Shown: in pieces, positions 1 through 5,598 of the stretch | Layout of the letters: each line of letters opens with the position of its first letter | Position numbering within the stretch: the first letter of the stretch is position 1 | DNA from: Deltaproteobacteria bacterium | GTDB taxonomy: Bacteria > Desulfobacterota > Desulfobacteria > Desulfobacterales > JAFDCJ01 | Assembly (NCBI GenBank): GCA_024277475.1 | Contig: JAJRVC010000232.1 | Location: 1 to 6,432 of the forward strand | Direction: 5' to 3' | Length of the DNA stretch: 6,432 bases | Made by a program: the position numbers and the translations under genes | Notes under the pieces: generated by a model | What the model saw: the letters and a program-made list of their open reading frames with translations, nothing else | Database searches by the model: none | Told to the model about the DNA's origin: nothing

Positions 1-432
1 AGCCTTATTCTCCTGCCAGATTGAGAGTCTTAGCGCAAGTTCTCCATAAAGTGGCCAGGGCCACTCTTCTTCCACTCCCCGAAACGTTGCATCCACACGA
101 ATAACACAAGGAACATTCCCGGTATAAAAAACCAGAGACGGTGGAAAAATCGTAAAAATCAAATCCGGCTTCCATAATTCTACAGCTTGATTTAAGGTCT
201 TTGATGCGCGCCATGCACTTGAAAAGTTGAATTTTAAGTATCCTTTTTGGGTGATTTTTCGATACAATTTCTTGATTGCACGCTCAACAAAAATGGGTTT
301 GTCTGAGAATGGCCCTAGTATCTCGACATCCATACCATGACACTTGATGGCATTATAGAAGCTGTAGTCGGATCCACTTCCAAGATCAGAATCTCGTGGA
401 TCATATCGATATGTGACGTATAGTATCTTCAT
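1..432 (-). CDS. Glycosyltransferase, GT-B fold (family 4-like), N-terminal part; gene runs off the left edge
   Basis: This is an open reading frame of 144 codons from an ATG at 432 to the window edge, with no stop. The product begins MKILYVTYRYDP, followed by a Gly/Ser-rich loop (DLGSGSDYSF, about residues 16-25), then GMDVEILGPFS (about 34-44) and WKPDLIFTIFPPS (about 83-95). This is the usual start of a GT-B glycosyltransferase: a first beta strand, a glycine-rich acceptor loop, then a 'KPD-hydrophobic' strand. The C-terminal nucleotide-sugar-binding half lies outside the window, so donor and acceptor cannot be stated. A GGGGAT stretch a few bases before the ATG could act as a weak ribosome binding site. 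It is the last gene of the polysaccharide cluster seen here, 139 bp after the methyltransferase. The gene is AT-rich, like its two neighbours. The family call is fairly sure; substrate specificity is unknown. Confidence 0.8.
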   Translation of the reverse strand, partial: MKILYVTYRYDPRDSDLGSGSDYSFYNAIKCHGMDVEILGPFSDKPIFVERAIKKLYRKITQKGYLKFNFSSAWRASKTLNQAVELWKPDLIFTIFPPSLVFYTGNVPCVIRVDATFRGVEEEWPWPLYGELALRLSIWQENKA

Positions 433-571
433 AAATCCCCATCAAAATTACTTCCACTGTTTTGGGGTGACTTACAGCGGACTCTACCGCTCTATGCATA
501 AGCAACCTTGTAATCACGAATTCCACCGCTTACATCAAATTTGTCCACAAAGAATTATCCATGCTTTTTGG

Positions 572-1336
572 TTAGCCATCTGATCGACGGTAACAGATAA
601 AAGCTACCCTGTTAGCCGAACATCGAGCTAATTCATTTACGCCTATTGTAGGGTTGTTCTCCAGCCACTCGTGGAAGGCTTTTTGAATTCCCTTTGTAGG
701 AATTCCTTTGTAACGGAAATAATCATCAAAAATAACCACAGTGCCATCTTGTATCAAATCAGTGATAAAACTCAGCACCGGTACTGTCGATTCGTACAAG
801 TCACAGTCAATAAATATCAGACTAGCTCGGGAAAGATTATTTGTAATTTTGATACCTTCCGTTAGAGTATCATTAAACCACCCCGGTACTACAACGACTT
901 TAGTATTATCAACATTTTTTTTCTCTAAGTTTGCAAGAAAATATTCTACCGATTTGCTATAAGTCCCTTTTTTCATGAAATGCGAGGGAGTGTCGTCAAA
1001 CTCAGAACCTGGCAAACCCTCAAATGAATCAAACGCAAAAAATCTCATGCGACTTAGGAATCTCTCATCGTATTCATCACCATTAAGCCGGGCAAGGCTC
1101 TGATATCTATCCCAAAGAGTATGAAATAGATGATAAATTTTTATAAACGAATTCCCTGAATATACTCCAAATTCCAGATAATCTCCTTGGACTTGATTAA
1201 CAACAATTGAATTTGTAACATCAAAAAAAAGTTGGTTCACTGGCTCGTCCGTCAAGATCTTTCCGATGGTATCTACGGTATAAGGTCGAATAAATTTGCT
1301 GTAAAAGAAAGCGGCGAGTCGATTGGTTTTTTTCAT
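572..1336 (-). CDS. TylF/macrocin O-methyltransferase-like SAM-dependent methyltransferase
   Basis: The 254-residue product is a class I SAM-dependent methyltransferase of the TylF type. Visible motifs are the SAM-binding motif I GDYLEFGVYSGNSF (residues 51-64), the acidic strand end FFAFDSFEGLP (99-109), FIDCDLYESTVPVL (175-188) and VVIFDDYFRYKG (200-211). In TylF-family enzymes the aspartates of the last two motifs hold a divalent metal and position the hydroxyl to be methylated. The length matches the family. An AAGAGG ribosome binding site (1347-1352) lies 10 nt before the ATG. TylF itself methylates a sugar hydroxyl in tylosin biosynthesis. Here, beside a glycosyltransferase and a Wzt-type exporter, the likely target is a sugar of a surface glycan, which is inference. 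The gene is AT-rich and separated by 281 bp from the upstream acyltransferase, so it may have its own promoter. Confidence 0.85.
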   Translation of the reverse strand: MKKTNRLAAFFYSKFIRPYTVDTIGKILTDEPVNQLFFDVTNSIVVNQVQGDYLEFGVYSGNSFIKIYHLFHTLWDRYQSLARLNGDEYDERFLSRMRFFAFDSFEGLPGSEFDDTPSHFMKKGTYSKSVEYFLANLEKKNVDNTKVVVVPGWFNDTLTEGIKITNNLSRASLIFIDCDLYESTVPVLSFITDLIQDGTVVIFDDYFRYKGIPTKGIQKAFHEWLENNPTIGVNELARCSANRVAFICYRRSDG

Positions 1337-1346
1337 ACTTGATCAA

Positions 1347-1352
1347 CCTCTT
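1347..1352 (-). promoter_or_regulatory. Ribosome binding site of the methyltransferase gene
   Basis: AAGAGG on the minus strand, 10 nt before the ATG at 1336. It supports that start for the 254-residue product. Confidence 0.6.
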
Positions 1353-1508
1353 TTCATCTGATATTTTTTCTTGCCAAGCAGCGGGCTGGGTTAAGGGGTA
1401 ATTTTCGGAACGGGCGAATTTAGCAACTTCAAATTTCGTGGTTTTAGTTTTCCCATTGTGAAAAAATGGTTCTTTGGGATCTCGCGGGGTGACATGATTG
1501 CACGATTT

Positions 1509-1543
1509 GTGGTATTGGAAAACAGGCTTTCCTTGCCTACCAC
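1509..1543. repeat. Imperfect hairpin in the acyltransferase-methyltransferase gap
   Basis: The outer arms GTGGTA (1509-1514) and TACCAC (1538-1543) enclose the inner arms GGAAA (1517-1521) and TTTCC (1528-1532). The structure lies about 75 nt downstream of the acyltransferase stop codon. No T-run follows it on the minus strand, so it is not a classical intrinsic terminator. It could mark the end of the upstream transcript or simply be chance. The rest of 1337-1617 is AT-rich and shows no convincing gene or promoter. Confidence 0.3.
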
Positions 1544-1617
1544 TATGTGAGAGTACGATTTTTTCGATCTGCTAAATTGTCGATTTTATCAACCCCATAA
1601 ATTTCCAAAGAGCCACG

Positions 1618-2265
1618 TTATTTAAGTTTTCGATCATTAATTTTTTTGGCAGGAACACCCACATAAACTCCATATGGGTCGGTTGACTTCGTTACAACAC
1701 TTCCAGTGCCGATCACACATCCACTTCCAATTTTTACTCCATCAAGTATCCTAACACCCGCGCCAACCCAAACGTCATCACCGATTTCTACACCCAACAT
1801 CGTTCCTATTTGATAGAGAATAGGAGTGTCGGGGTCTTCATACATATGATTTCCAGGAACGATAATTGTGTGTGCAGCTATTCGTACGTAATTACCTATC
1901 GTTAAACCTCCATGGCCATATAATATTGAGAATGCGTTCAATGAACAGTGATGACCGATCTTTATATGGCCTCCACAGGTGTATATATACGAATATGGCT
2001 GGATCGCACAATTTTCTCCAATTTCTATAGATCCCGCAGATGAGGATATATTATTCCACATAGTGCATTGCAGTACTGCATGTGGATGAATTATCGTATT
2101 CCTTCCGATAGAAATATTAGATGAGCCATATACAATGGCTTTGGGAGAAATTCTACACTGGGGGTCAATTTTGTAATAGCGCCTCCCTACAAGTATATTT
2201 CTTGTCGTATTTAGGTACCGCGAAATCCAAGCTTTCAAATTAAAACTTGCTATGTATTCTTTCAC
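1618..2265 (-). CDS. Acyltransferase of the left-handed beta-helix (hexapeptide repeat) family, probably a sugar O-acetyltransferase
   Basis: The 215-residue product is built from hexapeptide repeats of the [LIV]-G-x-x-x-x type: ISIGRNTIIHPHAV (51-64), IEIGENCAIQPYSYI (80-94), IKIGHHCSLNAFSI (101-114), LTIGNYVRIAAHTII (121-135), VEIGDDVWVGAGVRIL (159-174) and VKIGSGCVIGTGSVV (177-191). It ends with the typical VGVPAKKI tail (202-209). His140, in PGNHMYEDPD, sits where the catalytic histidine of the CatB/maacetyltransferase group is usually found. Such enzymes move an acetyl group from acetyl-CoA to a sugar hydroxyl or amine; the exact acceptor cannot be read. The start is GTG at 2265, chosen because AGGTG (2271-2275) sits 5 nt upstream. 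It follows the Wzt-type ATPase gene by only 18 bp, so the two are probably co-transcribed. The gene is AT-rich (21 of 60 bases G+C in 2041-2100), unlike the TPR gene and the catalytic part of wzt. Confidence 0.85.
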   Translation of the reverse strand: MKEYIASFNLKAWISRYLNTTRNILVGRRYYKIDPQCRISPKAIVYGSSNISIGRNTIIHPHAVLQCTMWNNISSSAGSIEIGENCAIQPYSYIYTCGGHIKIGHHCSLNAFSILYGHGGLTIGNYVRIAAHTIIVPGNHMYEDPDTPILYQIGTMLGVEIGDDVWVGAGVRILDGVKIGSGCVIGTGSVVTKSTDPYGVYVGVPAKKINDRKLK

Positions 2266-2270
2266 ATTTG

Positions 2271-2275
2271 CACCT
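2271..2275 (-). promoter_or_regulatory. Ribosome binding site deciding the GTG start of the acyltransferase
   Basis: AGGTG on the minus strand, 5 nt before the GTG codon at 2265. It supports a non-ATG start. Confidence 0.6.
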
Positions 2276-2283
2276 AAAAAGTA

Positions 2284-3573
2284 TTACCAATTCACATCTG
2301 AGGAGTTCAAGCAACTCCATATGCCACTTGTAAAAATTACAGACTGTGATTGGATTAATAACCTACCGGTACCGTACACATCCGATGGTAATATTTCGAA
2401 ATTAAGAATACTATCGTAACGAGCGCAATCTATTTGATTGTCGGCAAGCGTCAAGGTTACATAATACATCCCTTGATTTAGTGGAGGGGAAGGAAACACA
2501 ACACGAAACACCCCATTTTGAATTCTCGATCCTAATATTTTCTTGCTTTGAGCATAACTCGTGGTCCCTAGTACCGTAAAGCCTAATGGTGTATTAATTC
2601 TTATACCTAATCCTGGATTAAACAATGGCAATGAACTTGAAAATTCCACTTGAACACCAAAAGAACACCCCATTTTAACACTTTGAATGGGTTTTCCTTC
2701 CTCATCAACAATCGCCGCTCTAGTTAAATGGGGAACGTGATTGTCGGTAGTGTCTAGCAAAACAATATTTTGCCCTCCACTACCTGAAATATATTGAGTC
2801 ACAACATCTTCGGTTTTTGTCTTTATCAGGATGTTGCCATTTTTTAGCAGCAAAGAAGAACTGCATAGAGCAGATATAGCCGCCATATTATGACTAACAA
2901 ACAACACCGTTCGCCCCTCCTTAGCCACATCCCCCATCTTCCCCAAACACTTCTTCTGAAACTCCACATCCCCCACCGCCAGCACCTCATCAATGAGCAA
3001 AATTTCCGGCTCTAAGTACGCTGCAACTGAAAACGCCAGACGCACCCGCATCCCACTTGAATACCGCTTCACTGGCGTATCAATAAACTTTTCCACCTCC
3101 GAAAAATCCACAATCTCGTCGAACTTGCGGTTAATCTCGGCACGGGTCATCCCCAAAATCGTGCCGTTCAGGTAGATGTTCTCGCGGCCGGTCAGTTCGG
3201 GGTGGAAGCCGGTACCCACTTCCAGCAGGCTGGAGACACGGCCATGTAGTTCGACACGGCCGCTGGTAGGGTGGGTAATGCGCGACAGAATTTTGAGCAG
3301 GGTACTCTTGCCGGCCCCGTTGCGGCCGATGATGCCCACCACTTCGCCGGGCTTGACTTCAAAGGAGACATCGCGCAAAGCCCAGATGATGTCGGGGTCG
3401 TCGTGCCGCCCATTGCCGCTGAAGGTGGTGAGGCGACGCAGGCGGCGCAGGTTTTTACCCGGCCGCTTAATCCAATCCGACGCTGCCCCGGCCAGCGTAT
3501 CATGCACCTCTTCCTTCAGGCCGATACGGTACCGTTTGGATAAATTTTCAACACGAATAGCAATATCTGACAT
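2284..3573 (-). CDS. Wzt-type ABC transporter ATPase for polysaccharide export, with C-terminal substrate-recognition domain
   Basis: The 429-residue product is a complete nucleotide-binding subunit of a polysaccharide ABC exporter (Wzt/TagH group). It shows Walker A GRNGAGKST (83-91), signature YSSGMRVRLA (171-180), Walker B ILLIDE (191-196) and the H-loop histidine His228 in FVSHNM. A basic linker (about 25-60) precedes the P-loop domain. Residues about 265-405 match the layout of the beta-sandwich Wzt C-terminal domain, which in characterised Wzt proteins binds the finished glycan. It would power glycan export at the cytoplasmic membrane with a Wzm-type permease, but no intact permease is in the window. 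The ATG lies 5 bp after the stop of the TPR gene and has only a poor ribosome binding site, so translation may be coupled. Composition changes sharply within the gene: 41 of 60 bases are G+C in 3181-3240, but 24 of 60 in 2341-2400. Confidence 0.93.
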   Translation of the reverse strand: MSDIAIRVENLSKRYRIGLKEEVHDTLAGAASDWIKRPGKNLRRLRRLTTFSGNGRHDDPDIIWALRDVSFEVKPGEVVGIIGRNGAGKSTLLKILSRITHPTSGRVELHGRVSSLLEVGTGFHPELTGRENIYLNGTILGMTRAEINRKFDEIVDFSEVEKFIDTPVKRYSSGMRVRLAFSVAAYLEPEILLIDEVLAVGDVEFQKKCLGKMGDVAKEGRTVLFVSHNMAAISALCSSSLLLKNGNILIKTKTEDVVTQYISGSGGQNIVLLDTTDNHVPHLTRAAIVDEEGKPIQSVKMGCSFGVQVEFSSSLPLFNPGLGIRINTPLGFTVLGTTSYAQSKKILGSRIQNGVFRVVFPSPPLNQGMYYVTLTLADNQIDCARYDSILNFEILPSDVYGTGRLLIQSQSVIFTSGIWSCLNSSDVNW

Positions 3574-3578
3574 TTGAT

Positions 3579-4547
3579 TTAATCGTCCGCCACGAGGCGC
3601 TCAAGCGCGTTCCGGACAGTTTCGTTCTCCGGGTCTGTGAGCAATACCTGCCGGTAAGCGGCCACGGCCTTGTCTGTTTCTCCGGCCGCTTCGTAAATTG
3701 CTCCGGCTCGCAGATAATATCTTGGGGTTGAATTCATAACAAGTGCCTGTTCGATGGACGAAATTGCGAGCGCCGGGTTTCCGTTCAGATGGTAAGCCCA
3801 CGCCATTTCAAAATAAGCTTCATCCAGCCGCGCTGCCCCTGGATAAAACAGATGGGCATTCTGAATGACCTGTTCCCAGGTTGCAGCGGCCTCGCCCCAG
3901 CGTTCCTGCTCCATTAAAAGCTGGGCAAGAGTGCGATACCAATAGGGGCGAACACGGTCTAAAGAGGTGCTGTTTAACAGGGCTTCCCGCAACACTTCTT
4001 CTGCTGCCAAAAGCTCGCCTCTTTTTTTATAGAAACTTACCAGTTCACCTGTTGCCTGGCGCGGGTCAATTTCCCAGGCGGTAAGATAAGCTTCATACGC
4101 AACATTGGGCTGCGCCGCGCCCTCAGCGGCTTCGGCCACCCGCAGCAATCCTTCTACAAATCCGATTTGTTCCCAGGCATTTATCGCGGCCGGATAATCT
4201 CCTTGAGCTTCATAAGCGTAACCCATAAACTGAAGTGCATACGGATCGCTCGCATCCGCCAGGGGTTTCATCAGAGAGATTACCGTTCCCCAATCACCGC
4301 TATTCCTGGCCCGAATGGCCTGCCATGACAAGCTGCGAGGATGGGCTGTGGGCGGTATGGGCAATCTCTCTCCTTCATTCCGGGCAAATCGTACCGTTTC
4401 AAACCAATAGGTGAGCGAGGCGCTGTTGATGCTGGCGACATAAAATAAGCGTGGCGTTATGGAGAGTAAAAACATCAATACCAATACGAAAAGGTCGATG
4501 CGGTAGCGCTTGGAGAAAGATTCAACGCGAATGGCGATGTCAGACAC
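3579..4547 (-). CDS. Membrane-anchored TPR protein whose first 17 codons match a Wzt-type ATPase
   Basis: Starting at GTG 4547, the 322-residue product opens with VSDIAIRVESFSKRYRI, the conserved N-terminus of the Wzt-type ATPases in this window. It then switches in frame to a hydrophobic segment (about 18-38, core LFVLVLMFLLSIT). The KRYR before it suggests a cytosolic N-terminus with the rest outside. Helical TPR-like repeats follow: DPYALQFMGYAYEAQGDYPA (about 101-120), one near 202-229, one near 242-272 and a C-terminal one near 275-307 (AGAIYEAAGETDKAVAAYRQ). TPRs mediate protein contacts; a scaffold role in glycan assembly or export is conceivable but unproven. GTG 4547 is preferred because it aligns with the ATPase start codons and lies 4 bp after the upstream stop. 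A TTG at 4595 would add 16 residues overlapping the PIN gene. An internal ATG within the membrane segment is another possible ancestral start. Neither the GTG nor the TTG has a clear ribosome binding site. Confidence 0.75.
   Translation of the reverse strand: MSDIAIRVESFSKRYRIDLFVLVLMFLLSITPRLFYVASINSASLTYWFETVRFARNEGERLPIPPTAHPRSLSWQAIRARNSGDWGTVISLMKPLADASDPYALQFMGYAYEAQGDYPAAINAWEQIGFVEGLLRVAEAAEGAAQPNVAYEAYLTAWEIDPRQATGELVSFYKKRGELLAAEEVLREALLNSTSLDRVRPYWYRTLAQLLMEQERWGEAAATWEQVIQNAHLFYPGAARLDEAYFEMAWAYHLNGNPALAISSIEQALVMNSTPRYYLRAGAIYEAAGETDKAVAAYRQVLLTDPENETVRNALERLVADD
4497..4547 (-). repeat. Second copy of the wzt 5' end, serving as the start of the TPR gene
   Basis: These 51 bases encode 17 residues, 14 of which match residues 1-17 of the complete ATPase (differences at positions 1, 10 and 11). 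The bases are much more diverged and use GC-rich codons (ATCGCC, AAGCGCTACCGC), so the source is more likely a different wzt paralogue than a fresh copy of either neighbour. Similarity ends abruptly where the membrane segment begins. Confidence 0.75.
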
Positions 4548-4551
4548 AGAG

Positions 4552-4923
4552 TTAGCGGATGGGCAACTTGCGAATGCGAACAGTCGTGTCGTCAACAGTG
4601 ACAGCGCTGCCCGCAGACAAGGGGTTCTCGATTTGGGGAAGGACTCGTCTCAGTCGCTGTGTAACTACGCTCGGATCGGTGTTCGTAAATCGCAAGGTAA
4701 CCAGGCTGGGGCGGTCATTGCCGTCAAGCGCCAGCAGTGCGGAAAAATCGAGATCTTGTGTGATCACAACCATCCCTTGCTGTCGAGCCAGGTCCAGAAT
4801 CTCCGAGTCAGCCGCGTCTGCGGGAAGCAGGCTGGTGACTCGTGTGATGTCATACCCATCTTTCCCCAGGTCCTTAACGGTCAGCGGCGAAAGGTTCATG
4901 TCCGCCAGGAATCGTAGCTGCAC
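4552..4923 (-). CDS. DUF5615 PIN-like protein, putative toxin of a toxin-antitoxin pair
   Basis: From GTG 4923 the product has 123 residues and matches the DUF5615 PIN-like family. It shows the N-terminal acidic motif LRFLADMNLSP (Asp8), an acidic helix DSEILDLA (39-46) and the second acidic motif VITQDLDF (53-60, with Asp57 and Asp59). PIN-fold proteins are metal-dependent RNases that use such clustered acidic residues. Many DUF5615 genes are paired with a DUF433 gene, as here, and are predicted toxins, although activity is rarely shown. GTG 4923 is chosen over TTG 4929 because GAGG (4931-4934) is 7 nt before GTG but only 1 nt before TTG. The start also agrees better with the short N-terminus usual for the family. 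The gap to the DUF433 stop is 12 bp, and the TPR gene begins 4 bp after this stop. The last ~25 residues beyond the core are not recognised. Confidence 0.85.
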   Translation of the reverse strand: MQLRFLADMNLSPLTVKDLGKDGYDITRVTSLLPADAADSEILDLARQQGMVVITQDLDFSALLALDGNDRPSLVTLRFTNTDPSVVTQRLRRVLPQIENPLSAGSAVTVDDTTVRIRKLPIR

Positions 4924-4930
4924 GGTCAAG

Positions 4931-4934
4931 CCTC
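4931..4934 (-). promoter_or_regulatory. Ribosome binding site deciding the GTG start of the PIN-like gene
   Basis: GAGG on the minus strand lies 7 nt before GTG 4923. The alternative TTG 4929 is too close to it. Confidence 0.55.
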
Positions 4935-4935
4935 G

Positions 4936-5163
4936 CTATGTTGGCGCCATCTGTAACTGATCGGACACCACCCAGGCGGCGTATTGCATAGCCTGCTTCA
5001 CATCATCATCATCTAATTCCGGGTAAGCGTCCAACACTTCCTGAACAGAGGCGCCGCTCGCCAGCATTTTCAGGATGACACTCACCGTGATCCGCATTCC
5101 GCGAATGGTGGGTTGGCCTAGACAGACGTTGGGATTGATTGTTATGCGTTCAAGTCTTTCCAT
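4936..5163 (-). CDS. DUF433 protein, putative antitoxin partner of the PIN-like gene
   Basis: The 75-residue product, from ATG 5163, has the DUF433 hallmark INPNVCLGQPTIRGMRITV (residues 9-27). A helix with KMLASGASVQEVLDAYP (32-48) and the acidic turn ELDDDDVKQAMQYAA (49-63) follow. DUF433 proteins are small helix-turn-helix-like proteins usually encoded just before a DUF5615 PIN-like gene and are regarded as the antitoxin or DNA-binding partner. The inference is therefore from family and pairing. ATG 5163 is preferred to ATG 5172: the AGGAG site (5173-5177) directly abuts the first ATG and is 9 nt from the second. A promoter with a perfect -10 lies just upstream, so this is the first gene of the transcript. 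If the pair behaves like other toxin-antitoxin operons it would autoregulate this promoter. Confidence 0.87.
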   Translation of the reverse strand: MERLERITINPNVCLGQPTIRGMRITVSVILKMLASGASVQEVLDAYPELDDDDVKQAMQYAAWVVSDQLQMAPT

Positions 5164-5172
5164 CGTGATCAT

Positions 5173-5177
5173 CTCCT
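5173..5177 (-). promoter_or_regulatory. Ribosome binding site of the DUF433 gene
   Basis: AGGAG on the minus strand lies 9 nt before ATG 5163 and 0 nt before ATG 5172. It therefore favours the shorter product. Confidence 0.7.
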
Positions 5178-5213
5178 ACAAACAGCCAAACCATAATGTA
5201 GTCGAGCGACCGG

Positions 5214-5241
5214 ATTATAGCACCATGCCCAGGCTGATCAA
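5214..5241 (-). promoter_or_regulatory. Sigma-70-like promoter of the DUF433-DUF5615 operon
   Basis: On the minus strand TTGATC (5236-5241) is followed after 16 bp by TATAAT (5214-5219). The -10 is perfect and is preceded by TGC, an extended -10 element. The -35 matches four of six consensus bases. Transcription would start near 5207, giving a leader of about 45 nt before ATG 5163. This is the best promoter-like sequence in the window. Confidence 0.65.
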
Positions 5242-5288
5242 AGGGTGAGCAACCGTGGCGAAATCAGGCGCGCGTGCATCCCGCTGAA

Positions 5289-5316
5289 GCCTGCCCTGAG
5301 TTTACCGAAGTGTCGA
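5289..5316. repeat. Possible dispersed palindromic repeat at the 3' breakpoint of the wzt remnant
   Basis: GCCTGCCCTGAGTTTACCGA and the bases after it resemble the interspersed CCTGAGC-TTGTCGAAG type of repeat found between genes in many GC-rich bacteria. It begins exactly where similarity to wzt ends. The family assignment is from memory of the consensus, not from a search. Confidence 0.35.
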
Positions 5317-5356
5317 TGTTCTCCCGGCCGGACAGTTCGGGGCGGAAGCCGGTAAC

Positions 5357-5371
5357 CATCCTTCGACGATG
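5357..5371. repeat. Small palindrome at the internal deletion scar of the wzt remnant
   Basis: CATCCTTCGACGATG has arms CATC/GATG around a TCGA core. It lies between the two stretches that align with the intact wzt, replacing about 150 bp. It resembles half of a CATCGTCGAAGG-type interspersed repeat. Confidence 0.35.
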
Positions 5372-5598
5372 CAACGAAACGTCTTTTAACGCCCAGATGA
5401 TGTCTTCGGGATCGTGTCCATTTTCGCCAAAGCGGGTCAGGCGGCACAGGCGGCGCAGGTTTTTGCCCGGGCGCTTAATCCAGTCTGCGGCCGCTCCGGC
5501 AAACGTATCATGTATCTCTTCTTTACGGCCGATACGGTACCGTTTCGACAAATTCTCTACTTTAATCGCAATATCAGACATGAAAACTTTGGTGTCCC

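Larger units (their letters stand above)
5264..5581 (-). pseudogene. Remnant of a Wzt-type ABC ATPase gene lacking the P-loop
   Basis: From ATG 5581 the reading frame gives 105 codons. It begins MSDIAIKVENLSKRYRIG and follows the complete ATPase closely through the basic linker to IIWALKDVS (about residue 70 of the intact protein). About 50 residues, including strand 1 and Walker A, are then missing and replaced by seven unrelated residues (LHRRRMV). Homology resumes in the same frame with TGFRPELSGRENI and stops at 5315. The tail to the TGA at 5264 is unrelated. Signature, Walker B and H-loop are all absent, so it cannot hydrolyse ATP. It lies 17 bp after the truncated permease gene, the normal wzm-wzt order, so the two are remains of one export operon. 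Both breakpoints carry short palindrome-like sequence (5289-5316 and 5357-5371). Confidence 0.85.

Noticed and set aside
5..214. 69-codon minus-strand ORF beginning MARIKDLKSS
   Set aside because: It overlaps the glycosyltransferase start region in another frame. The true frame is open from 432 to the edge and gives a recognisable GT-B N-terminus, whereas this one is Cys/Ser-rich and resembles nothing.
476..491. AGCGG/CCGCT mini-hairpin between the methyltransferase and glycosyltransferase genes, considered as a terminator
   Set aside because: The stem is only 5 bp and no T-run follows, so it is not supportable.
1391..1495. 34-codon minus-strand ORF (MSPREIPKNH...) in the gap before the methyltransferase
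   Set aside because: It is short, without a ribosome binding site or recognised family, and can arise by chance in AT-rich DNA.
3176..3577. 133-codon plus-strand ORF opposite the wzt 5' half
   Set aside because: It is antisense to the P-loop domain, Arg/Ser/Pro-rich, and an expected by-product of GC-rich coding sequence. A matching antisense ORF appears at 5274-5654 opposite the remnant copy for the same reason.
4510..4960. Plus-strand ORFs opposite the PIN-like gene (4510-4917 and 4559-4960)
   Set aside because: They are mirror images of the DUF5615 gene, which has family motifs, a ribosome binding site and operon spacing. These have none.
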